From: Halobacillus shinanisalinarum | GTDB taxonomy: Bacteria; Bacillota; Bacilli; Bacillales; Halobacillaceae | DNA length: 64,000 bases | Reading direction: 5' to 3' | Assembly (NCBI RefSeq): GCF_022919835.1 | Contig: NZ_CP095074.1 | Span: forward strand, 3,329,501-3,393,500 | Shown: positions 46,780-55,429 of the stretch, one piece after another | Layout: the number at the start of each line of letters is the position of its first letter | Position numbering within the stretch: position 1 is the stretch's first letter | Position numbers and translations under genes: made by a program | The notes under the pieces: model-generated | The model's database searches: none | The model's input: the letters and a program-made list of their open reading frames with translations, nothing else | Told to the model about the DNA's origin: nothing

Positions 46780-46819
46780 CTATTATCGATAGACTTACAA
46801 TTAAGTCTATCGATAATAG
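46780..46819. repeat. Perfect 17-bp inverted repeat between puuP and the aldehyde dehydrogenase gene
   Basis: CTATTATCGATAGACTT and AAGTCTATCGATAATAG pair perfectly around ACAATT. No T-run follows on either strand. It could be an RNA processing or stability hairpin that sets the level of puuP relative to the upstream genes, or an operator. Confidence 0.6.
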
Positions 46820-46831
46820 TTACACAGCGTA

Positions 46832-48313
46832 TTAATCTAGGTTAATCCACACGCTCTTCACTTCCGTATAATTGTCCAATGCATAGGATCCCATCTCTCG
46901 GCCGAAGCCGGATTCTTTATACCCCCCAAAAGGAGCAGCAGCATTCGTGAGGTTATAGCAGTTCACCCACACTGTTCCTGCCTTTAACTTCCTGGATATC
47001 TTGTGTGCACGTTTTAAATCTTCCGTCCAGAGTCCAGCTGCCAAGCCATAAGGACTGGAATTGGCCCGTGTGACTGCTTCATCAATCGTACTGTATGGCA
47101 TGGCTACGACGACAGGACCGAAGATTTCTTCTTGAGCAATCGTCATGTGATCTTCTACATCTGAGAAGACAGTTGGTGTAACGAAGTAGCCTTCTTCTGA
47201 TTTTTCTCCTCCAACTAACAGGTTTGCCCCTTCTTTAATGCCTTCGTTTATATAGGAAGTAACAATTTCTTGCTGTCTTTCAGAAACGAGTGGTCCCATT
47301 GTGGTGCTTTCGTCTAATCCATGACCTAATTTCACTTTTTTAGCATACGCTACTAGTTTAGCGACGACCTCCTCGTAAAGGTGATCTGGAATAAATACTC
47401 TAGATCCTGCACAGCACACTTGTCCCTGGTTAACCATGATTCCAGAGAAAACACCTGGAATGGCTTTGTCTAAATCTGCATCAGGTAAAATAATATTGGG
47501 CGATTTTCCACCGAGTTCTAACGTCACTCGTTTCATCGTGTTGGCCGCTTCTTTCATAATGGATTGACCAACAGGCGTTGAACCGGTAAAAGCAATTTTG
47601 TTCACCTCAGGGTGTTTCACGAGAGCTTCCCCAGCCGTTTTGCCAAAACCATTAATAATATTGATGACGCCTTTCGGAAATCCTGCTTCTTCAATAAGCT
47701 TGGCCAAGTACAAAGCAGACAGAGGGGTTTGCTCGGCAGGCTTCAGAATAATCGTACAACCTGTTGCGAGGGCGGGGGCGATTTTCCATAAGGCCATCAT
47801 AATAGGAAAGTTCCATGGAATAATTTGTCCGACCACCCCGACTGGCTCATGCTCCGTATAATTGAAATAAGAATGTGAAATCGGGATCGTTTGCCCCGTC
47901 ATCTTAGTCGTCCAACCGGCATAATACCTGAGTTGTTCGATGGCGTTAGGTAAATCGCTAGTCGTCATTTCTTTAATGGATTTACCATTGTCCAAGGTAT
48001 CTAGTTGTGCCAGAACCTCAAAGTCACGTTCCATTAAATCAGCTAATTTATGCATTAATCGAGATCGATCATAGGAACTCATGGTAGGCCAGGTCCCCTC
48101 TTCAAAAGCCTTTGACGCAGCTTCAACAGCCACATCAACATCCTTTTTGCCAGCTGCATGAATGGCAGCTAGTACTTCTCCTGTTGCTGGATTTACTGTT
48201 TTAAACGTGTTGCCGTCTATTGATTCCTGCCATTCGCCATTGATAAATAATCTTTTTGGTTCCTTTAAAAAATCAGTTACTTTCGGGTGTAATTCCAATG
48301 CATGTTCAATCAC
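46832..48313 (-). CDS. NAD(P)-dependent aldehyde dehydrogenase, candidate 4-aminobutanal dehydrogenase
   Basis: A 493-residue aldehyde dehydrogenase of the DhaS/betaine-aldehyde type. VGQIIPWNFPIMMALWKIAPAL is the nucleotide-site motif, LELGGKSPNI holds the general base Glu, and NQGQVCCAGSRVF the catalytic Cys. Full length for the class. GTG start after AGGAGG. Within a putative agmatine/putrescine cluster it would oxidise 4-aminobutanal to GABA. Alternatives are betaine aldehyde or other amino aldehydes, which share this subfamily. Third gene of the minus-strand operon. Confidence 0.85.
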   Translation of the reverse strand: MIEHALELHPKVTDFLKEPKRLFINGEWQESIDGNTFKTVNPATGEVLAAIHAAGKKDVDVAVEAASKAFEEGTWPTMSSYDRSRLMHKLADLMERDFEVLAQLDTLDNGKSIKEMTTSDLPNAIEQLRYYAGWTTKMTGQTIPISHSYFNYTEHEPVGVVGQIIPWNFPIMMALWKIAPALATGCTIILKPAEQTPLSALYLAKLIEEAGFPKGVINIINGFGKTAGEALVKHPEVNKIAFTGSTPVGQSIMKEAANTMKRVTLELGGKSPNIILPDADLDKAIPGVFSGIMVNQGQVCCAGSRVFIPDHLYEEVVAKLVAYAKKVKLGHGLDESTTMGPLVSERQQEIVTSYINEGIKEGANLLVGGEKSEEGYFVTPTVFSDVEDHMTIAQEEIFGPVVVAMPYSTIDEAVTRANSSPYGLAAGLWTEDLKRAHKISRKLKAGTVWVNCYNLTNAAAPFGGYKESGFGREMGSYALDNYTEVKSVWINLD

Positions 48314-48367
48314 AAGTAGACCTCCTGTTAGTAAAGATTAGGTTCTCACTGTTTGACACGTATTTTT

Positions 48368-49762
48368 CTAAAGCTTTTGTGAAAAAGCGGCTAATGAATC
48401 GTCTAAAATGTGGATGATCTTTTCCATTTGATCTTTATTAATGATGAGAGGAGGAGCGATAGCCACAATATTCATTCCCGGTTCAAAATCAAACGGCCTG
48501 ATAAGTAATCCTCTTTGGTAACATTCCTCTACAAGGGTAGTGGCGGCTTTGACAGAATTGTCAAAAGGGGCATTGGCCTCAGGGTCCTCCATTAAATCAA
48601 ACCCGGCTAGTAATCCTTTGGTTCTTCCCTTTGTAAGGAAAGGATACTTGTCCTCCAGGTGGTGAAGCCCTTTCTCAAGTGCTTGCCCCATTAGGTTTGC
48701 ATTTTCAACAAGGCCATCTCGCTCGACAATTTCAATATTTTTTAATCCGACTGCACAAGCCGTTGGATGTCCGCTGTATGTGAATCCGTGTGCTAACATG
48801 TCATCATACTCCGCAATTGTATCGCGAATGTGTTCTCTCATGATTACGCCGCCAAGCTGAGCATATCCGCTTGTGATCCCTTTTGCGACCGACATGAAAT
48901 CAGGCACAATGCCCCAGTGATCAACGCCAAACATTTTTCCGGTTCGGCCAAAGCCGCAGATTACTTCATCAGCAATGAGGTGAATATCGAATTCATCACA
49001 GAGTTTTCTAACGGCTTTAAGATATCCTTCGGGCGGCATGTGTACGCCGCCTGCGCCTTGAATAGGCTCTACAATGACAGCTGCAATCTTATCTTTTCCT
49101 TCCTTTTCAATAATGCTTCTAATACTGCCTTCATACTCAGGATGGCTTTTGTCCCCAAGCTCACAGTCGGTAAGGTGTGCTTTCGCATTATCTATATCAG
49201 GGTCAGTGGATCCTGAAAAATTGCGGTAAGCATCGATTCCCGTTGCTCGTTGGGCGGCAACCGTTACACCGTGGTACCCTCTCCTTAAGGAAATGATCTT
49301 TCTTTTTTCCGTATAGCCCTGTAGTTGCCAGTAAAATCTGGATAACTTGAATGCTGTATCATTTGATTCTGAACCACCAGAAGTAAAAAAGATTGTATTT
49401 AAATCGCCTGGTGTTAGAGAGGCTATCTTTTCAGCTAAACGAACGGTTGGCTCATTGGCATAACCATAAAAAGTAGAAGCGTAAGCAATGTTGGACATTT
49501 GCTGATAAGAAGCGTCAGCCAATTCTTTTTGTCCGTGTCCCAAGTTCACGTTCCATAGCATGGACACCCCATCAATATAAGTGTTGCCTTTCATGTCATG
49601 GAGATGGATTCCTTCCCCGCCTGAAAAAATAATCTTCGGACCAAATTGGGTCTGTGATTTAGGATTCGTAGATGGGTGAAGAAGATGTTTACGGTCTAAC
49701 GATGATAATTCGCTGGCTAATGATTCTTGAGATGAATTCTTAACTAATTTGCTTTGACTCAT
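48368..49762 (-). CDS. Class III (omega) aminotransferase, candidate putrescine-pyruvate aminotransferase
   Basis: A 464-residue PLP enzyme. FFTSGGSESNDTAFKLSRFYWQ is the cofactor site, ADEVICGFGRTGKMF carries the PLP-contacting Asp, and SVAKGITSGYAQLGG the Schiff-base Lys. It is closest in style to omega-amino acid:pyruvate and SpuC-like putrescine aminotransferases. The ATG at 49762 follows AGGAGTG. It starts 22 bases after the hydrolase stop and is followed by the aldehyde dehydrogenase, the usual pairing for turning an amine into an acid. Substrate is inferred from context. Confidence 0.85.
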   Translation of the reverse strand: MSQSKLVKNSSQESLASELSSLDRKHLLHPSTNPKSQTQFGPKIIFSGGEGIHLHDMKGNTYIDGVSMLWNVNLGHGQKELADASYQQMSNIAYASTFYGYANEPTVRLAEKIASLTPGDLNTIFFTSGGSESNDTAFKLSRFYWQLQGYTEKRKIISLRRGYHGVTVAAQRATGIDAYRNFSGSTDPDIDNAKAHLTDCELGDKSHPEYEGSIRSIIEKEGKDKIAAVIVEPIQGAGGVHMPPEGYLKAVRKLCDEFDIHLIADEVICGFGRTGKMFGVDHWGIVPDFMSVAKGITSGYAQLGGVIMREHIRDTIAEYDDMLAHGFTYSGHPTACAVGLKNIEIVERDGLVENANLMGQALEKGLHHLEDKYPFLTKGRTKGLLAGFDLMEDPEANAPFDNSVKAATTLVEECYQRGLLIRPFDFEPGMNIVAIAPPLIINKDQMEKIIHILDDSLAAFSQKL

Positions 49763-49784
49763 AATAATCACTCCTAATTAAGTT

Positions 49785-51022
49785 TTACTCGTTGGCAGCT
49801 AGTTTTTGGATGACATAAAGAAGCGTGTTTGCCCCTTTCTCGATGTCATCATCTAAAGTGAGTTCCTGCTCGTTATGGCTGATGCCGTTAATACTAGGCA
49901 GAAAAATCATACCCGTATCAGCTAGTTTGTTCATGTATTTAGCGTCATGCCCTGGACCGCTGAATAGCCTTAAAGAGGAATACTCCCAATTGTGAGCCGC
50001 TTCAGAAATAGCATCTGTCACGGTTGGGGAAAATTGAACAGCGTCCGAGTTCCAATCTGTCGTGATCGTTACCTCGACATGATTCATTAAGGCAATGGTG
50101 CTTAGCTGTTCTTTAAGTCTTTCAATCGCGTAGGATCTCGTTTCATCATCCTCATGGCGGATATCAATCATAAATTCTACTTCCCCTGGAATTACATTGG
50201 TAACATTTGGCTTGACATGTACCTTACCAATCGTTGTTTTCAAACCGTCAATTTCTTTCGTTAACTCATTCATTTTTGTAATCATTTTGGAGGAAGGGAC
50301 AAGCGCGTCTCTTCGATTCTCCATAGGTGTGGGGCCGGCATGATTGGTTTCACCTGTTACTGTAACGTTTAGCCAGCTCATGCCTTGAATACCTTCAACA
50401 ACTCCAATCGACTTACTTTCACTTTCTAAGATCGGTCCCTGTTCAACGTGGAGCTCTATGAAATTTTTTACGCTCCTTAATCGGTTCTCTTCATTCCCTA
50501 AGCAATTGATTGCTTTCAGCGCATCCTCGAAGGATACACCCTCACTGTCTTTGATATTGTAAATGAATTCTTTTGTTAAGCTTTCAGATACTCCCCAGAG
50601 CCAAGCATGGGAGGCTCAAAACGTGCGCCTTCTTCATTAGTAAAGTTTATAATTTCTATCGGGTAATCGGTTTCAATATGATTCTCATTTAACACCCTGA
50701 TGACCTCTAATGCTGTTAAAACACCTAGAATGCCATCATAACGTCCCCCGCAGGGCTGGGTATCTAAGTGAGAACCAACAGCTATAACGGGTTTGTCATT
50801 TAGTTTTCCTTTTCTTCTTCCATAAATGTTACCGAAATCGTCAATCCTGACATCCAAACCTTCGTCATGCAGCCATGTAATAAATTGATTTCTCATGACT
50901 CGATCTTCTTCTGTTAAGGCAAGTCGGTTTAGCCCTCCATTTTTAGTACAACCAATGGAAGAGCTTACTTTAAGCGTTTCTAGTAAACGCTGTCTGTTAA
51001 CTGTCAACATCAGTGACTCCAT
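49785..51022 (-). pseudogene. M20-family N-carbamoyl-amino acid/amidohydrolase, interrupted by one-base frameshift
   Basis: Two frames combine to a hydrolase of about 413 residues. The first contains VGSHLDTQPCGGRYDGILGVLTALEV and NFTNEEGARF, binuclear metal ligands of the HyuC/AmaB/allantoate amidohydrolase group. The second continues EFIYNIKDSEGVSFEDALKA and IELHVEQGPILE, and ends with the GPGHDAKYMNKL region. One G lost in the run opposite 50593-50596 accounts for the break. GGAGGGAG precedes the ATG. It heads the minus-strand operon at a sigma-54 promoter. The family removes carbamoyl groups, so N-carbamoylputrescine is a plausible substrate here. Confidence 0.8.
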
Positions 51023-51048
51023 ATGCTCCCTCCTTACTCAATATATAA

Positions 51049-51065
51049 TGCAAGTTCCATGCCAA
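51049..51065 (-). promoter_or_regulatory. Sigma-54 promoter of the hydrolase-aminotransferase-ALDH operon
   Basis: Minus strand TTGGCATGGAACTTGCA. GG and GC are separated by 10 bases, the -24/-12 spacing required by sigma-54 (SigL). The start point would be about 12 bases on, giving a short leader before the GGAGGGAG site. Confidence 0.85.
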
Positions 51066-51156
51066 AAAATAAAATTGCAAAAAATCGCGAGAAAATTAGA
51101 TTTCTAATCTGAAAATTGATAATATATATTTAATTTAGAGTTGATATCGAAGCGAA

Positions 51157-51176
51157 TTGAATCGGTTACGGTTCAA
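51157..51176. promoter_or_regulatory. Candidate upstream activator site UAS1
   Basis: Palindrome TTGAATCG-GTTA-CGGTTCAA. It lies about 92 bases upstream of the minus-strand -24 element and 34 bases ahead of the regulator's own start. A near-identical palindrome precedes the agmatine deiminase promoter. Confidence 0.6.
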
Positions 51177-51209
51177 TTAACGTGAACGATGTCGAGGGAG
51201 GTCGATGAC

Positions 51210-52598
51210 ATGAACAAAAAGTTTTTTGAGGATAGTCACTTTCACCACATATTCAACCATTTAAAAGATGGGATTTTTATAGCTGATCATAACGGGGTTG
51301 CTTTGTGGATTAATGATACGAGTACAAAGCAGATGGGGGCACCACGATCTCAAGTGATAGGAAGAAATGTTACGGAATTAGAAAACAATGGTTTGTTTAC
51401 TCCGTCTGTAACAAAGATTGTATTAGAAAAGAAAGAGACCGTGACAAAAGTTCAAACTTCTAAAGGCCGGCAATATCTGGCAACGGGATATTTAGTAGAC
51501 ATAAAGGCAGATGATACCGAATATATCCTGGTACAAGTCAAGGACATCACAGAAACGGTCAGGGCTTCTTTTCAACTAGAAAAAGCGGAAACACTCCTGC
51601 AAAAGTATTGGGATGAACTTCAACAAATGAAGCAGAAACAAAGTGATGACGGTAAAAAGAGGTTAGTAATCGGCAAAAGCAAGAAGCATGAAGAAATGCT
51701 GGATTTAATCAGCAGGGTGGCGACAGTGGATGCGACCATACTGTTGAATGGGGAGACGGGTGTGGGAAAAAGCATGGTGGCTGAAGAAATTCATAAACGA
51801 AGCAATCGGCCTGATAAGCCGTTTGTTCAGATCAATTGTGGGGCCATACCAGAAACGCTGCTTGAATCTGAATTATTTGGCTATAAAAAGGGAGCCTTCA
51901 CTGGGGCAAGCAGTGGGGGGAAGGTTGGTTTAGTAGAAAAAGCAAATGGAGGCACACTATTTTTAGATGAAATTGCAGAACTGCCGTTGACTCTACAGCC
52001 AAAGCTGCTTCAACTGTTGCAAAACAAATCCTTTATTCCCATTGGTTCAACAGATGTAAAGAAGGTGGATGTGCGAATTATAACGGCCACCAATCAAAAC
52101 CTTGTGCAAATGGTAGAGGATAAGCAATTTCGGGAGGACTTATATTACCGGCTTAACGTTGTCTCTATACAAATCCCTGCATTACGAGAAAGGAAAGATG
52201 ATATCCTTCCACTGATTTACCATTACTTTGATTCATTTAAAGCAAAATACAGAAAGACATCTACCTTAAGCAAAGACTTGCTTGCTTACTTGCAAAATTA
52301 CAGTTGGCCAGGAAATATTCGCGAGTTGGAAAATATGGTGGAACGTTTAGTCGTTACCGCAAAGTCGAATACGATTGAGAAAAGCGATCTTTCAGATAAA
52401 GTATTGGAGGAAATTCAGCATAAGGAAAATTCCTATTTTAGTTCAAGTGGACAAAGTCTTCCTAACTATTTAGAGCATGTCGAGAAAAGAGCGATACAGG
52501 AAGCGAAAGTGCAACATCAATCTACAAGGAAGGCAGCGCAATCCTTAGGAATAACCCAATCTGCTTTCATGAGAAGATTGAAAAAATACAACCTCTAA
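51210..52598 (+). CDS. Sigma-54-dependent transcriptional activator with PAS domain
   Basis: A 462-residue enhancer-binding protein. A PAS domain covers about residues 10-115 (HLKDGIFIADHNGVALWIND). A short coiled coil leads into the AAA+ domain: Walker A GETGVGKS (about 181), GAFTGA for sigma-54 contact, Walker B GGTLFLDEIAELP, and the WPGNIRELENM end. A Fis-type helix-turn-helix closes the protein (STRKAAQSLGITQSAFMRRLKKY). GGGAGG precedes the ATG at 51210. It sits between two divergent catabolic sets with three -24/-12 promoters, so it is their likely activator; the PAS domain presumably senses an amine or intermediate. Confidence 0.92.
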   Translation: MNKKFFEDSHFHHIFNHLKDGIFIADHNGVALWINDTSTKQMGAPRSQVIGRNVTELENNGLFTPSVTKIVLEKKETVTKVQTSKGRQYLATGYLVDIKADDTEYILVQVKDITETVRASFQLEKAETLLQKYWDELQQMKQKQSDDGKKRLVIGKSKKHEEMLDLISRVATVDATILLNGETGVGKSMVAEEIHKRSNRPDKPFVQINCGAIPETLLESELFGYKKGAFTGASSGGKVGLVEKANGGTLFLDEIAELPLTLQPKLLQLLQNKSFIPIGSTDVKKVDVRIITATNQNLVQMVEDKQFREDLYYRLNVVSIQIPALRERKDDILPLIYHYFDSFKAKYRKTSTLSKDLLAYLQNYSWPGNIRELENMVERLVVTAKSNTIEKSDLSDKVLEEIQHKENSYFSSSGQSLPNYLEHVEKRAIQEAKVQHQSTRKAAQSLGITQSAFMRRLKKYNL

Positions 52599-52625
52599 AA
52601 TAGTTGGGGCAATTTTAAAGGCGTG

Positions 52626-52645
52626 GTGAATCGATATCAGTTCAC
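52626..52645. promoter_or_regulatory. Candidate upstream activator site UAS2
   Basis: Palindrome GTGAATCG-ATAT-CAGTTCAC. It differs from UAS1 mainly in the spacer and outer base, and ends 92 bases before the -24 element of the agmatine deiminase promoter, the same distance as UAS1 from its promoter. Confidence 0.6.
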
Positions 52646-52737
52646 TTTAGTGAATTAAGCATAGTACAAGGTGCTTTTCTTTAAAAAGTAAGTTTCTTAT
52701 TCCATGAAATTCAGGTTGATTAGGAGGAAATTGAAAG

Positions 52738-52753
52738 TGGCATGAAATTTGCA
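52738..52753 (+). promoter_or_regulatory. Sigma-54 promoter of the agmatine deiminase gene
   Basis: TGGCATGAAATTTGCA with the GG-N10-GC spacing; the following base is T as in the consensus. The ATG of the deiminase is about 25 bases beyond the expected start point. Confidence 0.85.
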
Positions 52754-52789
52754 TAGATGTAAACGACACTTATTTTAAGGGGGATAAAC

Positions 52790-53887
52790 ATGGTAGTAGA
52801 TCTGAACAGTACGCCGAAGCCTGACGGGTTTAGAATGCCTGGGGAGTTTGAACAACATAAAGGTACATGGATGCTTTGGCCGACAAGAACCGACACATGG
52901 AGGTCTGGGGCTAAACCAGTCCAACGAGTCTATATCGAGGTGGCTAAGGCAATTTCAATGTTTGAGCCGGTCACGATGTGTGTAGCAGCAGAACAATTCG
53001 AAAATGCTCGTGCTCTTTTGCCAGACGATATTCGGATCATTGAACTTTCATCTAATGATGCTTGGATGCGCGATATTGGGCCAACTTTTGTTAAGAATGA
53101 GAATGGTGATATTCGAGGTGTAGACTGGGGATTTAATGCCTGGGGCGGGTTAGAGGAAGGACTCTATTATCCTTGGGACAAGGATCTCCTTGTCACGCAA
53201 AAAGTGTTGGAAATTGAACAGATCAATAGATATGATGCTACGGACTTCATATTAGAGGGTGGAGCCATTACCGTAGATGGGGAAGGAACACTCATTACAA
53301 CAGAGCAGTGTGTCTTAAACCCCAATCGAAACCAGCTCTTGACAAAAGAAGAAACCGAAGAAAAGCTATCCCAGTACTTAGATATAGAGAAAGTTATTTG
53401 GCTGAAAAGTGGTTTGGTAGGGGATGAAACAGATGGCCATGTGGATGAAGTGGTATTTTTCGTTCGACCAGGAGAAGTGGCTATTGGTTGGACAGACGAT
53501 CCCGAACATCCACAGTATACGGTGCTTCAGGAAGCCTTTAGGGTCCTTGAAGGAGCTACTGATGCCAAGGGTAGAAAATTAAAGATTCATAAAATATATT
53601 TACCGGAACAGGTAACATTGAGTGAATCGGAAAGTCTCGAAATCGACTTTTCCAATCATAGTTTTGAGCGGTCCACTGAAAAGACGTTTATAGCAACGTA
53701 TATAAATTGTTATTTATGTAATGGTGGAGTGATTTTGCCAACGTTTAATGATCCACAGGACGAGCGTGCTGTTGAAACGTTTAAGAAAATGTATCCAGAT
53801 CGCAAAATTGTTACAGTGAATACCCGGGAAATATCAGTCGGCGGTGGTAATATCCACTGTATCACGCAACAGCAGCCTTTACCTTAA
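52790..53887 (+). CDS. aguA: Agmatine deiminase
   Basis: A 365-residue guanidino-group-modifying enzyme that converts agmatine to N-carbamoylputrescine and ammonia. The family marks are GEFEQHKGTWMLWPTRTDTWR near the start, SNDAWMRDIGPTFV, FILEGGAITVDGEGT, GDETDGHVDEVVFF and the catalytic Cys near residue 355 in SVGGGNIHCITQQ. Length is that of bacterial AguA. It follows a sigma-54 promoter and is ended by a terminator before the next sigma-54 promoter. No aguB-like nitrilase lies nearby. Confidence 0.96.
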   Translation: MVVDLNSTPKPDGFRMPGEFEQHKGTWMLWPTRTDTWRSGAKPVQRVYIEVAKAISMFEPVTMCVAAEQFENARALLPDDIRIIELSSNDAWMRDIGPTFVKNENGDIRGVDWGFNAWGGLEEGLYYPWDKDLLVTQKVLEIEQINRYDATDFILEGGAITVDGEGTLITTEQCVLNPNRNQLLTKEETEEKLSQYLDIEKVIWLKSGLVGDETDGHVDEVVFFVRPGEVAIGWTDDPEHPQYTVLQEAFRVLEGATDAKGRKLKIHKIYLPEQVTLSESESLEIDFSNHSFERSTEKTFIATYINCYLCNGGVILPTFNDPQDERAVETFKKMYPDRKIVTVNTREISVGGGNIHCITQQQPLP

Positions 53888-53905
53888 TATGCATAAGAAC
53901 ATAAG

Positions 53906-53941
53906 AGCTCGAGTTTTATCATAAAACTCGGGCTTTTATTT
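53906..53941 (+). terminator. Terminator after agmatine deiminase gene
   Basis: AGCTCGAGTTTTAT and ATAAAACTCGGGCT pair around a single C-centred loop and run into TTTATTTTTT. Confidence 0.8.
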
Positions 53942-53976
53942 TTTGATAAAGAAGGTTAGAGAAGGGCGGTAAATAG

Positions 53977-53993
53977 TTGGCATGGGTCTTGCA
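53977..53993 (+). promoter_or_regulatory. Sigma-54 promoter of the second aminotransferase operon
   Basis: TTGGCATGGGTCTTGCA, with GG-N10-GC spacing and a close match to the minus-strand promoter. No clear copy of the activator palindrome is seen upstream; it may lie inside the deiminase gene or be shared. Confidence 0.8.
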
Positions 53994-54083
53994 TTAATAT
54001 TTGTGCAGGCCATTTGGAAAGGAAGGTGCTTCATTAGGAATCGTAGGAAGACTCGAATTCAATGATGTGAGGGGTGATTGACG

Positions 54084-55391
54084 GTGAGGAACGTAACGAA
54101 TGTAAATCAGGAATTGTCAGAATTAGATAAAAAACACTTTTTACATCCGACATCTCCGATTAAACAACAGCAAGAACACGGTCCAGCGTTTATTTTTACA
54201 AAAGGGGATGGTGTATATCTTGAAGATGTAAATGGCAATAGGGTCATCGATGGAATGTCCTCTTTGTGGAACGTAAATATTGGACATGGCAGAAAGGAAC
54301 TGGGTCAAGCAGCCATGGAGCAAATGAATGAGTTAGCCTTCAGCTCTTGCTTCGCGACATTCAGCAATGAACCAGCTATCAGGCTGGCGGCTAAGCTTGC
54401 TGAGATCACTCCAGGGGATTTAAGCACAACCTTTTTCACATCTGGAGGGTCGGAGTCCAATGACACGGCGTATAAGCTTGCCCGCCATTACTGGATATTA
54501 AAGGGCATGCCTCAAAAGAAGAAAATTATCTCGTGTGAAAAATCGTATCATGGGGTAGCGATGGGAGCGACGAGTGCCACTGGGCTAAAACCATTTAGAG
54601 ACTTTACTAATTCGTTAGCACCGGATTTCTATTATACGGAACATTTATCTGCTCAAGCTTTACGTGAAACGATTGAAGCTGAGGGTCCGGAAACCATTGC
54701 CGCCTTTATTGCCGAGCCGGTTCAAGGGGCTGGTGGTGTTCATATCGTGTCTGAGGATTACTTTAAGGAAGTAAGAGAGTTATGTAATCATTACAATATT
54801 TTGTTGATTACAGATGAGGTCATCACAGGTTTCGGTAGAACGGGAAAGGCATTTGGAATGGAGCATTATGGTGTTACTCCAGATATGATGTGTTTGGCAA
54901 AGGGGATCACAAGTGGATATGCACAGCTCGGCGGGGTCGTTCTTTCCGAGTCTATTCATAAAGACTTCATGGAACGATCAAATGGGACACTCCTGCATGG
55001 CTATACCTATAGCGGCCATCCAATGGCTTGTGCCGTGGCTTTGCGTAATATTGAAATCATCGAAAATGAAAACTTGGTGGAGAATGCCCGAAACATGGGC
55101 GAGGAAATGCTGAAAGGCTTTCAATGGATACAAGGGGAAAGGGACCTTGTCGGTGAAGTTCGAGGATTAGGCTTGATGGGAGCTGTTGAAATTCTATCAC
55201 AAGGAAAAGAACCTCTAGCTCCTGCGATTGTAAATGAAGCGGCAAGCCGGGGACTTATTTGCAGGTCTGTCGTCTTCGATAATCAAGATACACTCGTATT
55301 TGCACCACCGCTAACGATTAACAAACAAGAGGTAGAACAAATGATAGAGATTCTTCATGATGCAATTCATGCAATTGAACATAATTTATAA
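54084..55391 (+). CDS. Class III aminotransferase, candidate GABA-pyruvate aminotransferase
   Basis: A 435-residue PLP enzyme resembling the other aminotransferase in this cluster (shared DKKHFLHP-type start, GHG-KEL, FFTSGGSESNDTAYKLARHYW). ITDEVITGFGRTGKAF and CLAKGITSGYAQLGG carry the PLP Asp and Lys. GTG start after GAGGGG; a TTG six bases earlier is possible. Placed first in an operon with an aldehyde dehydrogenase and alanine dehydrogenase, it may take GABA to succinate semialdehyde with pyruvate as acceptor. Beta-alanine is the main alternative. Confidence 0.82.
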   Translation: MRNVTNVNQELSELDKKHFLHPTSPIKQQQEHGPAFIFTKGDGVYLEDVNGNRVIDGMSSLWNVNIGHGRKELGQAAMEQMNELAFSSCFATFSNEPAIRLAAKLAEITPGDLSTTFFTSGGSESNDTAYKLARHYWILKGMPQKKKIISCEKSYHGVAMGATSATGLKPFRDFTNSLAPDFYYTEHLSAQALRETIEAEGPETIAAFIAEPVQGAGGVHIVSEDYFKEVRELCNHYNILLITDEVITGFGRTGKAFGMEHYGVTPDMMCLAKGITSGYAQLGGVVLSESIHKDFMERSNGTLLHGYTYSGHPMACAVALRNIEIIENENLVENARNMGEEMLKGFQWIQGERDLVGEVRGLGLMGAVEILSQGKEPLAPAIVNEAASRGLICRSVVFDNQDTLVFAPPLTINKQEVEQMIEILHDAIHAIEHNL

Positions 55392-55429
55392 GAAAAATGT
55401 TACACGATGAATAATAGGGAGGTTTGAAA

